DNA of 64,000 nucleotides from Litorimonas sp964511495 (GCA_964511495.1 CAZEFT010000015.1:1-64000), one strand, 5' to 3'; numbered from the stretch's first letter, positions 17,244-25,580 are shown. Notes: generated from the letters alone by a model not told the origin. A program made the numbers and translations.

Positions 17244-17834
17244 TTATAAGGCTTTAATCGCTTGAAGGGCGCTTTCAATTTTACTCTCGGCGGCCGCACC
17301 AAGACCATCAGCGGCAATGAAGGTTACATCCGTAATGCCGATAAATTTCAGCGCATGACGCAGATAGGGTGTCGCGAAGTCAATCTCGCTTCCCATCTGT
17401 GTTCCGCCCGACGCCAGAACCACAATGGCTTGTTTTCCCGATAAAAGCCCTTCCGGCCCATTATTAGTATAGCGAAATGTCACGCCGACACGCGCCACCA
17501 TATCAATCCAAGCTTTCAACGAAGCCGGAATTGAGAAGTTATAAATAGGCGTGCCGATAACGACCGTATCTGCGGCCTTTAATTCCGCCACAAGACTATC
17601 GGAAAGTGACATTTTCGCTGTCTGTTTCGCATTGCGCTCTGAGGCAGGTGCGAAATTTGCAGTGATCCAATCCTGATCAACAAAGGGTAGCGCTTCGGTC
17701 AGATCTCGATCAATCAATTTGACCGAGCCCTGTTCAGAAAAATGCTCAACCGTCTTTTGGCTTAATTGGCGGGAGACAGACCCCTCCATTCGTGCACTCG
17801 CATTGATGCGCAATATCGTATTTAAATCAGACAT
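17244..17834 (-). CDS. azoR: FMN-dependent NADH azoreductase (quinone reductase)
   Basis: A 196-residue flavodoxin-fold enzyme that reduces quinones and azo compounds with NADH. It has an N-terminal phosphate-binding loop (INASARMEGSVSRQLS), the PIYNFSIPASLKAWID FMN-contact motif and the ASGG segment near residue 140. These features and the length match AzoR. An AAGGA site precedes the ATG. It is divergent from a LysR-type gene at 17956 and followed by the Tat-pirin gene. The intergenic region has GGACA/TGTCC half-sites and a LysR-type palindrome, so control by the divergent regulator is likely. Confidence 0.92.
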   Translation of the reverse strand: MSDLNTILRINASARMEGSVSRQLSQKTVEHFSEQGSVKLIDRDLTEALPFVDQDWITANFAPASERNAKQTAKMSLSDSLVAELKAADTVVIGTPIYNFSIPASLKAWIDMVARVGVTFRYTNNGPEGLLSGKQAIVVLASGGTQMGSEIDFATPYLRHALKFIGITDVTFIAADGLGAAAESKIESALQAIKAL

Positions 17835-17853
17835 AAGTTTTTCCTTTTCAGCC

Positions 17854-17901
17854 TGTCCCTATCGGACAATGTGTTTCCATGGGACACAGATAGACTGTCC
17901 C
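17854..17901. promoter_or_regulatory. Cluster of four GGACA/TGTCC half-sites upstream of azoR
   Basis: TGTCC-N5-GGACA (17854-17868) and GGGACA-N9-TGTCCC (17881-17901) form two inverted repeats sharing the same half-site. They fall within the azoR leader or promoter. The binding protein is unknown; the divergent LysR protein is one candidate. Confidence 0.45.
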
Positions 17902-17931
17902 GCTCAAAACGATTAGAGGCTTGATTGGCAA

Positions 17932-17960
17932 TTCATTGTTGCGTAAAATGCAACAATGAA
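17932..17960. promoter_or_regulatory. Palindrome over the LysR start codon
   Basis: TTCATTGTTGC (17932-17942) and GCAACAATGAA (17950-17960) are perfect 11-base inverted arms around a 7-base spacer. The core TTGC-N7-GCAA fits the T-N11-A pattern of LysR-type boxes. The right arm contains the ATG (17956-17958) of the regulator gene, so binding or an RNA hairpin there would block its own expression. Confidence 0.65.
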
Positions 17961-18864
17961 CCGGTATGAAGAAATTGAAGCCTTTGTCCGCACGATTGAG
18001 GCCGGATCATTCACACAAGCGGCCAAACAGCTTGGCGTCACAAAATCGGCCATTAGCCGCCGCGTCTCCGAATTGGAAACCCGTCTCGGTACACAATTGG
18101 TTTTACGAACCACGCGCTCTTTATCTCTAACCGAAGCGGGTGAAGCCTTGTATCAACGCTCTGTTCGCCTCTTGGCTGATTGGAACGAGGCCGAAGCCGC
18201 GACCACATCGCAAAATTGTGCCTTATCGGGCCTTATCCGTATGGCGGCCCCCTTATCTTTTGGGGTTAAATATCTCGGCCCGGCCATTCTGGATTTCCAA
18301 ACAGAAAATCCAAATGTCAAATTTGATGTTGATTTCAGCGATCGTCAAATCGATCTGATTGCTGAGGGCATAGATATGGCATTACGTATTGGCCAACTCA
18401 GCGACTCAGGCTTGATCGCGCGAAAAATCGCACCCATTCGCATGTTAGCGGCGGCCGCGCCGTCTTATCTTGACAAAAAGGGCCGTCCTGAAACACCCCA
18501 AGATCTGAAAACCTTTGAGGAATTACGCTATTCCAACCTGTTACGAAAATCTTGGACTTACACATCGGCAAACGGCTCCAGCGGAGACATAGACATTCCC
18601 GTGGGTATGAAAGCCAATAATGGAGACTTCCTATGCGAGGCCGCCATTAAAGGACATGGCATTGTGATCCAACCCAGTTTCATCATTTGCGATGCCATCC
18701 GTGACGGCCGGTTAGAGGTTGTTTTGTCGGAATATAGTTGGGCGGATATTGCCGCCTATGCTGTCTATCCGCCTACACGGCATTTATCTCTTCGGGTCAG
18801 AACATGGGTCGATTTCCTGGCGGAGCGTTTCAAAGGCATACCGCCTTGGGATGTGGGTCTCTGA
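17956..18864 (+). CDS. LysR-type transcriptional regulator
   Basis: A 302-residue regulator. The winged HTH is at residues 3-60 (EAFVRTIEAGSFTQAAKQLGVTKSAISRRVSELE), and a periplasmic-binding-protein-like effector domain lies from about 90 (IRMAAPLSFGVKYLGPAILDFQ). It resembles the AaeR/YafC-type group that often controls quinone or oxidoreductase genes. It is divergent from azoR with a 121-bp gap. The ATG fits the family N-terminus, but there is no Shine-Dalgarno site and the codon lies inside an 11-bp-arm inverted repeat, suggesting leaderless or weak, self-limited translation. Confidence 0.92.
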   Translation: MNRYEEIEAFVRTIEAGSFTQAAKQLGVTKSAISRRVSELETRLGTQLVLRTTRSLSLTEAGEALYQRSVRLLADWNEAEAATTSQNCALSGLIRMAAPLSFGVKYLGPAILDFQTENPNVKFDVDFSDRQIDLIAEGIDMALRIGQLSDSGLIARKIAPIRMLAAAAPSYLDKKGRPETPQDLKTFEELRYSNLLRKSWTYTSANGSSGDIDIPVGMKANNGDFLCEAAIKGHGIVIQPSFIICDAIRDGRLEVVLSEYSWADIAAYAVYPPTRHLSLRVRTWVDFLAERFKGIPPWDVGL

Positions 18865-18930
18865 TTTTAGGTTTTGCCAGAAGGTTCCTAGCTGAACAAA
18901 TTTGGGATAATTTAATTTGCGCATCAGAGA

Positions 18931-19434
18931 GTGACGAGGCATGAGTTTTGCGTGGATAATGAACCTTTAAGACCCATCGCCTCAGACCGAACGACTTCTG
19001 ATCAATTAAGTCGCTCGGCTCATAAGAGGGCCAAAGGACGCCCTGCGGATATATTCGCCGCTGGATTCGCGGCTTTGGCCTGTCTTTTATCGACACTCAC
19101 CGCCCTGCTCTTCTTTTCAGGCTTCGCTGAAACGGATAGCGCGCTCCCCGGATTGGCGTCCGCTTTTATCTTTGCTTTCATCCTGATGCTCTTTGCGGCT
19201 GTCCCTGCCGCCCTTGTTTGCCGCATAGCCTGTAAGGCTTGGATATCGGGCCTTGGCCTAAAACACGCCTTATGGGCGATTGCTCTGGTTTTGCCGTGGG
19301 CAGTTTTATCAACTCTTTTGGTTTTGCAAACGCCTTTACCGCTTTTCATGAGCGGCACGGCCTTAATTTTGTCAAGCTTGCTTTTATTCTGGGCTGGGAT
19401 CTCTGCCATTTTAGCCTGGAAAAATCGTTCTTAA
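18931..19434 (+). CDS. Hypothetical membrane protein
   Basis: A 167-residue protein not recognised. A polar, basic N-terminus of about 40 residues precedes four hydrophobic segments (about 42-64, 74-99, 113-131, 138-162). The proposed start is a GTG with a weak upstream site; a second in-frame GTG lies seven codons later. The composition is clearly that of an inner-membrane protein. It follows the LysR gene on the same strand by 66 bp with no terminator seen. Confidence 0.6.
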   Translation: MTRHEFCVDNEPLRPIASDRTTSDQLSRSAHKRAKGRPADIFAAGFAALACLLSTLTALLFFSGFAETDSALPGLASAFIFAFILMLFAAVPAALVCRIACKAWISGLGLKHALWAIALVLPWAVLSTLLVLQTPLPLFMSGTALILSSLLLFWAGISAILAWKNRS

Positions 19435-19559
19435 CGGAACCTTATGTCGCAGTAACAGTTTCGTAATTTGAAGGATATGCGATTTTTCGCTATGTTTCAG
19501 ATAGCGTTCAGGGACGATACGCTACGACTTTGACGTGACCTTGTGTGAAGGAGCCCCGA

Positions 19560-20189
19560 ATGACACCTCGAAAACAGACAATTAAGCAGCTTTTAGTGTG
19601 CGTTGCCTCAGCAGCGGTTCTAACAGCTTGCGCAACAGCGACCCCTTATCAACCGGCCTCAAAACCCGGTGGGTTTGACGGTTTCTCTCAGACGATGATT
19701 GAGAATGACCGTGCCCGTATCACCTTTGGCGGCAATTCGCTCACGAAACGTGAAACGGTAGAAAATTCACTGCTTTACCGCGCAGCGGAAATGGCGGTTG
19801 AGCGCGGATTTGATCATTTCACTTTGGCCGAGCGCGACACAGAAGCCAAAACACGTATAAATGTGACCCCTGCCGGGGGTTTAGGTCTTTATGACCCTTA
19901 CTTTAATTATAGTTTCTACAGACCACGTTATGGATGGAGCCGAGGCTATCGCTATTCCCGCTTTGGCGGCTTTAACCGTGGGCGGGGCTTCCGCCATCGT
20001 GCGTTTTATGATCCGTTTTACGACCCCTTCTTTGATGATTTCAATGCGCGTGAAATTACGAAATACCGTGCAACGGCTGAAGTCCTCTTCGGTAAAGGGC
20101 CTAAGCCTCTTAATCGGGATAATGCCTTTAATGCGCGGGAAGTGTTGCAAAACCTCTCCGGCGTGATTGAGTTCCCCGAAGCGGAATAA
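19560..20189 (+). CDS. CC0125/CC1285-family lipoprotein
   Basis: A 209-residue lipoprotein of the family named from Caulobacter. The lipobox is VLTAC, followed by PYQPASKPGGFDGFSQTMIENDRARITFGGNS, ENSLLYRAAEMAVERGFDHFTL and a Tyr/Arg/Gly-rich middle (about 110-155) before a C-terminal YRATAEVLFGKGPKP motif. The function is unknown. The ATG at 19560 is chosen because AAGGAG lies seven bases upstream; an earlier GTG would include that site in the coding sequence. A terminator follows. Confidence 0.85.
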   Translation: MTPRKQTIKQLLVCVASAAVLTACATATPYQPASKPGGFDGFSQTMIENDRARITFGGNSLTKRETVENSLLYRAAEMAVERGFDHFTLAERDTEAKTRINVTPAGGLGLYDPYFNYSFYRPRYGWSRGYRYSRFGGFNRGRGFRHRAFYDPFYDPFFDDFNAREITKYRATAEVLFGKGPKPLNRDNAFNAREVLQNLSGVIEFPEAE

Positions 20190-20210
20190 GCGTATTTTCA
20201 CAGGATAAGC

Positions 20211-20236
20211 AAAACCGCCTTTGGGCGGTTTTTTTA
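20211..20236 (+). terminator. Rho-independent terminator
   Basis: A stem of AACCGCC with GGCGGTT around a 4-base loop is followed by seven T. It ends the lipoprotein gene. Confidence 0.85.
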
Positions 20237-20320
20237 TACCTGCTCTAAATACAAGATTATCCTAACGACGAAGAGCCTATGATACTTCATCCCCAAAGTC
20301 TTTTTAAATTTGAGAATAAT

Positions 20321-20332
20321 TTGCAATTGCAA
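20321..20332. promoter_or_regulatory. Palindrome TTGCAATTGCAA upstream of a small gene
   Basis: A perfect 12-bp palindrome lies in an AT-rich 170-bp gap, 77 bp before a 60-codon frame. The preceding bases TGAGAATAAT resemble half of a Fur-type box. Iron or manganese control is only a guess. Confidence 0.3.
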
Positions 20333-20408
20333 TATGGAGTATATAGTGATAGAAAATTGAGAACGGTTCTTAACTGGGTGTTTTGAATTTTATCTGAAAG
20401 GGGACACA

Positions 20409-20591
20409 ATGATTTTACAAACGCGCGCAAAGACTTTAGCAGCTCTCTTAGCCAAAGACGGCGGGAAGTGCCCCCATCTTCAGGCTGTCAGAGACGCCAT
20501 TATTTTAGCTCGTGAAGAGGCGGGCACCCCGCCTGCGCCGAGCTCTGTCGGAAATGACAGAACAAATTTACCCCATCAAAAGACTCTATAA
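20409..20591 (+). CDS. Small hypothetical protein (60 aa)
   Basis: A 60-residue frame with a strong ribosome site (AAAGGGG, six bases before the ATG). The first 40 residues look helical (LAALLAKDGGKCPHLQAVRDAIILAREEAG), and a Pro/Ser/Asn-rich tail follows. It is not recognised. It has its own upstream region, AT-rich and with a 12-bp palindrome, after a terminator. The good translation signal is the main support. Confidence 0.5.
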   Translation: MILQTRAKTLAALLAKDGGKCPHLQAVRDAIILAREEAGTPPAPSSVGNDRTNLPHQKTL

Positions 20592-20717
20592 GACTGTCTG
20601 AAAACCTCTAAATTCCGGGCCGAGGGTTTTTACAGCGATTTGACTTGATTTCCGACGCAATCCCTCCGATATAGCGCGCATTCTGATATCTATAAGACTT
20701 GCGAGATAATTACCCCT

Positions 20718-21059
20718 ATGAGCTTCCCCGGACAGCAAAATTTTGATGAACGCCTAAAGGCCCAACGTGAAGCCAAATTGGCCATGCTGGAGCGCGCGAA
20801 AAAGAAACAACTCGACCCGAATGAAAAAGACCGTTTGTTGAAAGAACGGGCTGAACGCAATAAGCGTCGTGCCGAACGCGAAGCCAAAAAAGAAGAAGAG
20901 CGCAAAGCACAAGAAGCGCGCATTGCTGAAGAAAAGGCCGAGAAGGAACGCAAGGCAAAAATCGCCAAAGAAGCGGCCATCAAGGCACAAGAAGAACTCA
21001 AGCGAGCTCAAAAAGCCCGGCGAGATGCCAAATATGCAGCGCGAAAAAATCGCCGCTAA
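20718..21059 (+). CDS. DUF6481 family coiled-coil protein
   Basis: A 113-residue, highly charged protein made almost entirely of Lys, Glu, Arg and Ala. It is predicted as one long helix or coiled coil from residue 8 to 105 (FDERLKAQREAKLAMLERAKKK...). The N-terminal F-x-E-R-x-x-A-x-x-A-K pattern fits DUF6481, seen in alphaproteobacteria. The function is unknown; the basic C-terminus (AARKNRR) could contact nucleic acid. A strong terminator follows 18 bp downstream. Confidence 0.75.
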   Translation: MSFPGQQNFDERLKAQREAKLAMLERAKKKQLDPNEKDRLLKERAERNKRRAEREAKKEEERKAQEARIAEEKAEKERKAKIAKEAAIKAQEELKRAQKARRDAKYAARKNRR

Positions 21060-21077
21060 TTCTCATCAAGAAACACT

Positions 21078-21107
21078 AAAGCCCGCTTTTTTCAGCGGGC
21101 TTTTTTA
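21078..21107 (+). terminator. Rho-independent terminator
   Basis: The arms AAAGCCCGCT and AGCGGGCTTT (10 bp) enclose a 6-base loop, followed by TTT. The A-tract on the left makes it usable from both strands, including for nth ending at 21146. Confidence 0.88.
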
Positions 21108-21145
21108 ATGCGAGAACCAAGCATCGCCAAACCTTGCTTATCCTA

Positions 21146-21835
21146 TTAAGGCGCTTCCGTTTTTTGGCTGAATTTACAAATCTCTGAAATGGCGCAATTA
21201 TAACATTTTGGTTTGCGGGCAACACAAGTGTAACGCCCATGCAAGATCAGCCAATGATGCGCCCCGATGGCATATTCATCAGGAGTGACCCTTAGAAGGT
21301 TTAACTCAACGATATAGGGATCTTTACCCGGGGCCATGCCTGTCCGATTGGCGACGCGAAAAATATGTGTATCCACGGCCATAGTCGGATGACCAAAGGC
21401 TTCATTCATCACGACATTGGCTGTCTTCCGCCCAACACCCGGTAATTTGGTCAACGCGTCTCTGTCTTCGGGGACAACAGACCCATAGTCATCAATCAAC
21501 ATTTGAGACAGCTTGATGACGTTTTTGGCTTTATTGCGATAAAGACCAATCGTTTTGATATGATCTCGCACAACATCTTCGCCAAGCGCGACCATTTTTT
21601 CAGGCGTATCCGCTATGGCGAATAAATCCTTTGTAGCTTTGTTGACGCCAACATCTGTGGACTGTGCCGAAAGCGCCACGGCAACAACCAAAGTATAAGG
21701 GTTAGAGTAATTAAGTTCCGTCTTCGGATTTGGATTGAGCGTTTGAAGATGCGCGTAGATTTGCGAAATTTGCGCCCGGTTTAATCGCGGACGCGGTAGG
21801 TTTTTATAGAGCTTTTCTTTATTGTCGGCAGCCAC
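21146..21835 (-). CDS. nth: Endonuclease III (DNA glycosylase/AP lyase)
   Basis: A base-excision repair enzyme removing oxidised pyrimidines, 229 residues. The helix-hairpin-helix LPGVGRKTANVV contains the catalytic Lys137, and the catalytic Asp155 is in VDTHIFRVANRTG. The C-terminal [4Fe-4S] site is visible as C-x6-C-x2-C-x5-C (CVARKPKCYNCAISEIC). The N-terminus carries about 15 extra basic residues compared with E. coli Nth. It starts five bases after the stop of the FMN-reductase gene and is probably cotranscribed with it. Confidence 0.96.
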   Translation of the reverse strand: MAADNKEKLYKNLPRPRLNRAQISQIYAHLQTLNPNPKTELNYSNPYTLVVAVALSAQSTDVGVNKATKDLFAIADTPEKMVALGEDVVRDHIKTIGLYRNKAKNVIKLSQMLIDDYGSVVPEDRDALTKLPGVGRKTANVVMNEAFGHPTMAVDTHIFRVANRTGMAPGKDPYIVELNLLRVTPDEYAIGAHHWLILHGRYTCVARKPKCYNCAISEICKFSQKTEAP

Positions 21836-21840
21836 GCCAA

Positions 21841-22392
21841 CTATGCCTGTTTCTGTTCGATACGCTCAAGCAACATCGTCATCATTTTATCTGCCAAGCC
21901 TGATGAGCGTTCATTGATGAGATTGCCTTTGGCGTCGAATGATGTGGCTGCATTTCCGACCCCGACTTGCACGGGTAAGACTTCTGCCCCTAAACGCATC
22001 AGGATATAATTTATTTGCCGCATACACATAATTCCGCTCATCGGGCCTGGCGTGCAGGACGAAATAGCATAAATCGGGTCGGTGAAGTGATCCGTGCCAT
22101 GGGTCGATGTCCAATCAATCATATTTTTCAAAAGCGGCGGCAGGCCCCCATTATATTCCGGGCTGACAATAACGATACCGTCCATTTTCTTCACTCGGTT
22201 GGCTAATTTTTTCACATCAGACGGCATATCAATATCGCCGTGGTAAAGCGGAATGTCATATTTAGCGAGATCGATGACTGAGACGGAGGCACCATTGGCC
22301 TTAAACCGTTTGCGCAACGCCTTTTCTAATGTCTTATTAATTGAGCCTTCACGCAGAGAGGCACAGATAAATCCAATTTTCGGAGCAGTCAT
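21841..22392 (-). CDS. NADPH-dependent FMN reductase family protein
   Basis: A 183-residue flavodoxin-like reductase. The N-terminal loop SLREGSINKTLEKAL binds the FMN phosphate, and the SPEYNGGLPPLLKNMIDW motif is diagnostic of the NADPH-dependent FMN reductase/chromate reductase/azobenzene reductase group. It probably reduces quinones or other small acceptors; the true substrate is not evident. It is upstream of nth on the same strand (5-bp gap). The gene is divergent from a membrane-protein gene at 22503. Confidence 0.9.
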   Translation of the reverse strand: MTAPKIGFICASLREGSINKTLEKALRKRFKANGASVSVIDLAKYDIPLYHGDIDMPSDVKKLANRVKKMDGIVIVSPEYNGGLPPLLKNMIDWTSTHGTDHFTDPIYAISSCTPGPMSGIMCMRQINYILMRLGAEVLPVQVGVGNAATSFDAKGNLINERSSGLADKMMTMLLERIEQKQA

Positions 22393-22502
22393 AGGGAGCT
22401 TTCTGTCAAATCAATCCCGCGATAAACAGGATAGGCCATAAATTCAAGTCGAGTTCGTTTTGCACGACCTTCCCAAAATTCAATGGCCATGTCGCAGTTT
22501 AT

Positions 22503-23069
22503 ATGCGTATGACTGCATCGAAAAGATTGGCTTATCTTGCGCAATGTTCAACCCTCATCCATATAGGGCTTATGCCAACAATTTATGGAATTTCTGCGAG
22601 CTGGGCTTTTATTATTCCGGCACTTATTATCGCCTTTTATGCCGCTCGCGCCTTTTTCGGTTATCGGAATGTCGCCCGCGATGCGCAAGATGATTACCGC
22701 TATAAGCAAGAGCACAATATGCTGCCCTCCGGCATTAGTCACGACGGCTATATCAACGCGTTTAGACGGTTTCACAATCCGCGAGGACCGCTTTATGTAG
22801 CGCTCACTCTGACCGCTTTAATGGTGCTGACCCCGGTAGTGATGATTATTATTCAGTTCTTACTGGAACAGCTCTACCAAGCGACGGGACGGTCACGCGT
22901 GTTTGAGCCCGGCTATCTCGTGTGGCAATTCATGATCTTTTTCCTTATGATCGGAAGTTGGGCTGGCATTGCCTATTCCGGGGCCAAACAGTTTTATAAA
23001 CGCGCGCCCGGAACATTCGCTCAGGAAATTGAAAAAGAAATTGAGAGAGAAATTCAGGCGGGGCAATAA
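22503..23069 (+). CDS. Hypothetical inner-membrane protein
   Basis: A 188-residue protein, not recognised. Hydrophobic segments lie at about 17-50 (possibly two spans), 97-120 and 140-162. Between them is a polar loop with charged and aromatic residues (NVARDAQDDYRYKQEHNMLPSGISHDGYINAFRRFHNPRG). The C-terminus is charged and helical (AQEIEKEIEREIQ). Initiation at ATG 22503 is plausible, but the ribosome site is poor; a second in-frame ATG follows two codons later. It ends 32 bp from the convergent dapB gene. Confidence 0.6.
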   Translation: MRMTASKRLAYLAQCSTLIHIGLMPTIYGISASWAFIIPALIIAFYAARAFFGYRNVARDAQDDYRYKQEHNMLPSGISHDGYINAFRRFHNPRGPLYVALTLTALMVLTPVVMIIIQFLLEQLYQATGRSRVFEPGYLVWQFMIFFLMIGSWAGIAYSGAKQFYKRAPGTFAQEIEKEIEREIQAGQ

Positions 23070-23101
23070 GAGGCCGTTCTACCCCTAAACCTTTGATCGG
23101 T

Positions 23102-23911
23102 TTATAACCCCAAAACATCTTTCATATCATACCGTCCGGCCTTTTGCTTAGCAGCCCAAATTGCGGCGGTAACGGCCCCTTGGGCGAAAACGGACCGATC
23201 AAACGCATTATGAGACAATGTGATTTTCTCCAATTCCGAAGCCAAAATAACGGAGTGGTCTCCAATGACGCCACCGCCACGCAAAACGGCAAATCCGATA
23301 TCGCCCTCTTGCCGTTCACCCGTTTGACCCACACGGGACAAAACTTGCTTGTCTTCTAAATTCACGTCCCGCCCTTTTGCCGCGGCGCGGGCCAGCATCA
23401 AACCTGTCCCTGAAGGCGCATCCACTTTGGCCTTATGGTGCATTTCCAAAACCTCGACATCCCATCCTTCACGCAATTTGGAAGCCGCCATTTCAACAAG
23501 CACTTCCAACATATTGACCCCAAGGGAAAAATTGCCGGATTGCAAAAAGGTGAGGCCCTGAACCGCCTTGTCCAAAGCGCGTGATTGCGCCGCATCAAAT
23601 CCGGTCGTGCCGGAAATAATGGCCTTAACCCCACTCCCTTGAACAATATCTATAAGGCTCAAAGTTGCTTTCGGGGCAGAAAAGTCGATGATCACATCAG
23701 CTTGTTTCGCAAAATATAAATCGGCGCTTAAGAAAACAGGCGATCCGCTTCCATCCGCCAAAGCTATTGCATCCTGCCCCAGATGCGGACTGTTTTCATG
23801 TGTGAGGGCATAGGATAGCTCAACTTGATCCGTTTGGGCTATCGCGCGAATAATCGCCTGCCCCATTCGGCCATCAGCCCCCAAAATCGCAATTTTCAAA
23901 TTATTCGCCAT
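23102..23911 (-). CDS. dapB: 4-hydroxy-tetrahydrodipicolinate reductase
   Basis: This is the second step of the diaminopimelate/lysine branch, reducing HTPA with NAD(P)H in the cytoplasm. The N-terminal Rossmann loop is GADGRMGQAI, and SGTTGF follows near residue 100. The signature EMHHKAKVDAPSGTGL carries the catalytic His and Lys, and GERQEGDIGFAVLRGGGVIGDH binds substrate. The length of 269 residues is standard. It is a single gene facing 260 bp of intergenic sequence (23912-24171), in which I see no other supportable gene. Confidence 0.97.
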   Translation of the reverse strand: MANNLKIAILGADGRMGQAIIRAIAQTDQVELSYALTHENSPHLGQDAIALADGSGSPVFLSADLYFAKQADVIIDFSAPKATLSLIDIVQGSGVKAIISGTTGFDAAQSRALDKAVQGLTFLQSGNFSLGVNMLEVLVEMAASKLREGWDVEVLEMHHKAKVDAPSGTGLMLARAAAKGRDVNLEDKQVLSRVGQTGERQEGDIGFAVLRGGGVIGDHSVILASELEKITLSHNAFDRSVFAQGAVTAAIWAAKQKAGRYDMKDVLGL

Positions 23912-24171
23912 ATCATGACGCCTAATGAATTTTGTGAAAAAGGGGAAGGTTTTTATAGACCTCTTCCTGTTGGCTTTTCAAAACCCTTCATAAAGTGCGG
24001 ATTTGGCGCTTTTCGTTCATAAACTATTGGCCTGTCTTAACGGGGTCTTGGCGAACATGCTTAATGAGTCGCAAAGGCGCGTTTAATTAAATTTTATCGC
24101 TCTTTGTGTATCACTCTGTCACAGTTGGATCGGTTTTATCGATTTGACGGGCCGGATGGTTTTGGTATCTT

Positions 24172-24393
24172 TTGGATATGTCACAGACACCTTCAGATGA
24201 TAATACCCAACAACCTTCCGTTAAAAAGTCTTTGAGCCCTGCCGCAAAGCGGGCTCTTGCCGAAGCCGAAGCCCGCCGAAAGGCGCGTGAGGCCGAAGAG
24301 GCTGCCCGTCCAAAAGAGAAGTCCGGCCCAAAAGGTGTGGAGCCCACACGCTACGGCGATTGGGAACGCGGCGGAATTGCTTACGACTTTTAA
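24172..24393 (+). CDS. DUF1674 protein, succinate dehydrogenase assembly factor 4-like
   Basis: A 73-residue protein whose last 25 residues (GPKGVEPTRYGDWERGGIAYDF) match the DUF1674/SdhAF4 signature, shared from alphaproteobacteria to mitochondria. SdhAF4 binds flavinylated SdhA and promotes its assembly into complex II. The first 50 residues are a charged Ala/Glu/Arg helix, as usual. Two close starts exist (24172 and 24178) with no clear ribosome site. No sdh genes are nearby. Confidence 0.82.
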   Translation: MDMSQTPSDDNTQQPSVKKSLSPAAKRALAEAEARRKAREAEEAARPKEKSGPKGVEPTRYGDWERGGIAYDF

Positions 24394-24492
24394 TCAGGCG
24401 TAACGATCCATCGTCTCCATCAAAAGGGATGCGGTGGGCAAAGACCTTCCCATTCAGGTGAAATAAACGGGTGAAACCATTGGGAGAGGCAT

Positions 24493-25563
24493 ATGCCTAT
24501 AAAATTTATCATTTCAGCTTTCGGCGTGGCCGGACTGTTGAGTTTAAGTGGGGTCGCACAAGCGGGAAGCTCTTGCGCCGGACCGGATTGTCAATTGGGC
24601 GTGAAATATATTCCCGGAAATGCACCGCAATTCGGGCCTATGACCGTCTCCAGTACACAGCCTATGGGACATTTACGTACTGTGAATTTCCAACGGGCCC
24701 CTCACGTCAATATCATGCGGGTCCATGGTTTGCGTCCTACGGCCGCCTTATCTGATGCCCCAAGCGCATTCTCACAAGGTTGCCACCCCGTATCGACACG
24801 TTATTGCCGTCAGGACGGTGATGCCGTGAACGCAGTTGTGGCACCGCCCGTCACGACGGTTCAGCCGCCCGTTATGCAAGCGCCTGTCATGCCACAACCG
24901 GTTGTTCAAGCCCCTATCCTTCGCGCGCCTATTGTTCGCGCCCCTGTGGTTCAGGCTCCCGCGCCGAGACTTCGTTCTTACACGGGGCAAGGTTTTGATC
25001 CGTCGAAATTTACACCGCGCCAATATGGCGAAAATACATTTACGCCGGGAATTGCTCATATTCCGACGTCTATTGTCGACCGCAGCCCTGAAAATGCTGA
25101 TCGTGCGCTCAATTCAGGACGAACTGTTCCGCAACCCATTGCCAATGGCGGTGTTGCCCCTCGCCCGTCTATGATAACTTCGTCGTCTATGATGACATCA
25201 TCCTCTATGGGCAATGTCATGATGCGCCCCGCGCCTTCTGTCCCTATGGCCCGTCCGATTATGCCGCGTGCAATGATGTCTGCCCCAATCATGCAAGGTC
25301 CGGTTATGACGGCTCCCATGGCGACTCCTATGGCAGCCCCAATGAGCGTTCGTCCGGGCGCCCCTATCCTGCAAGCCAATGGCACATATGCTTCTTCGGT
25401 TGCCCCGAACGGCACCTATTGGGAAAAAGTATCAGGACCGACACAAATCGGCGGCACTTTGGCCACACAGGTGATTTGCAAACGTCAATTACCGCAACAA
25501 ATGGTGCGGCCTATTGTCGGTGTTCCGACGCCCGTTCCGGTTTCGACCTGCGGTTTGCGTTAA
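24493..25563 (+). CDS. Secreted Pro/Ala/Met-rich protein
   Basis: A 356-residue exported protein, not recognised. The signal peptide ends at about residue 25 (AQA). The mature N-terminus GSSCAGPDCQLGVKYIPG has a Cys-x4-Cys motif. A low-complexity stretch (about 117-160) repeats PV(M/V)QAP-type units; a second (about 222-292) is rich in Met, Pro, Ala and Ser. The C-terminus (about 295-356) returns to ordinary composition with two Cys. The ATG has a strong GGGAGAGG site. It may be a surface or envelope structural protein. The next gene encodes a protein with the same mature N-terminal motif. Confidence 0.75.
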   Translation: MPIKFIISAFGVAGLLSLSGVAQAGSSCAGPDCQLGVKYIPGNAPQFGPMTVSSTQPMGHLRTVNFQRAPHVNIMRVHGLRPTAALSDAPSAFSQGCHPVSTRYCRQDGDAVNAVVAPPVTTVQPPVMQAPVMPQPVVQAPILRAPIVRAPVVQAPAPRLRSYTGQGFDPSKFTPRQYGENTFTPGIAHIPTSIVDRSPENADRALNSGRTVPQPIANGGVAPRPSMITSSSMMTSSSMGNVMMRPAPSVPMARPIMPRAMMSAPIMQGPVMTAPMATPMAAPMSVRPGAPILQANGTYASSVAPNGTYWEKVSGPTQIGGTLATQVICKRQLPQQMVRPIVGVPTPVPVSTCGLR

Positions 25564-25580
25564 GTCCTCATTATTATCAC

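Noticed and set aside
20754..21011. Long minus-strand frames across the DUF6481 gene
   Set aside because: They are complements of a Lys/Glu/Ala-rich coiled-coil gene and give Phe/Leu-rich artefact sequence.
23912..24171. 35-codon frame starting at 23915
   Set aside because: It lacks a ribosome site and any conserved-looking motif; the gap is more likely the dapB promoter region.
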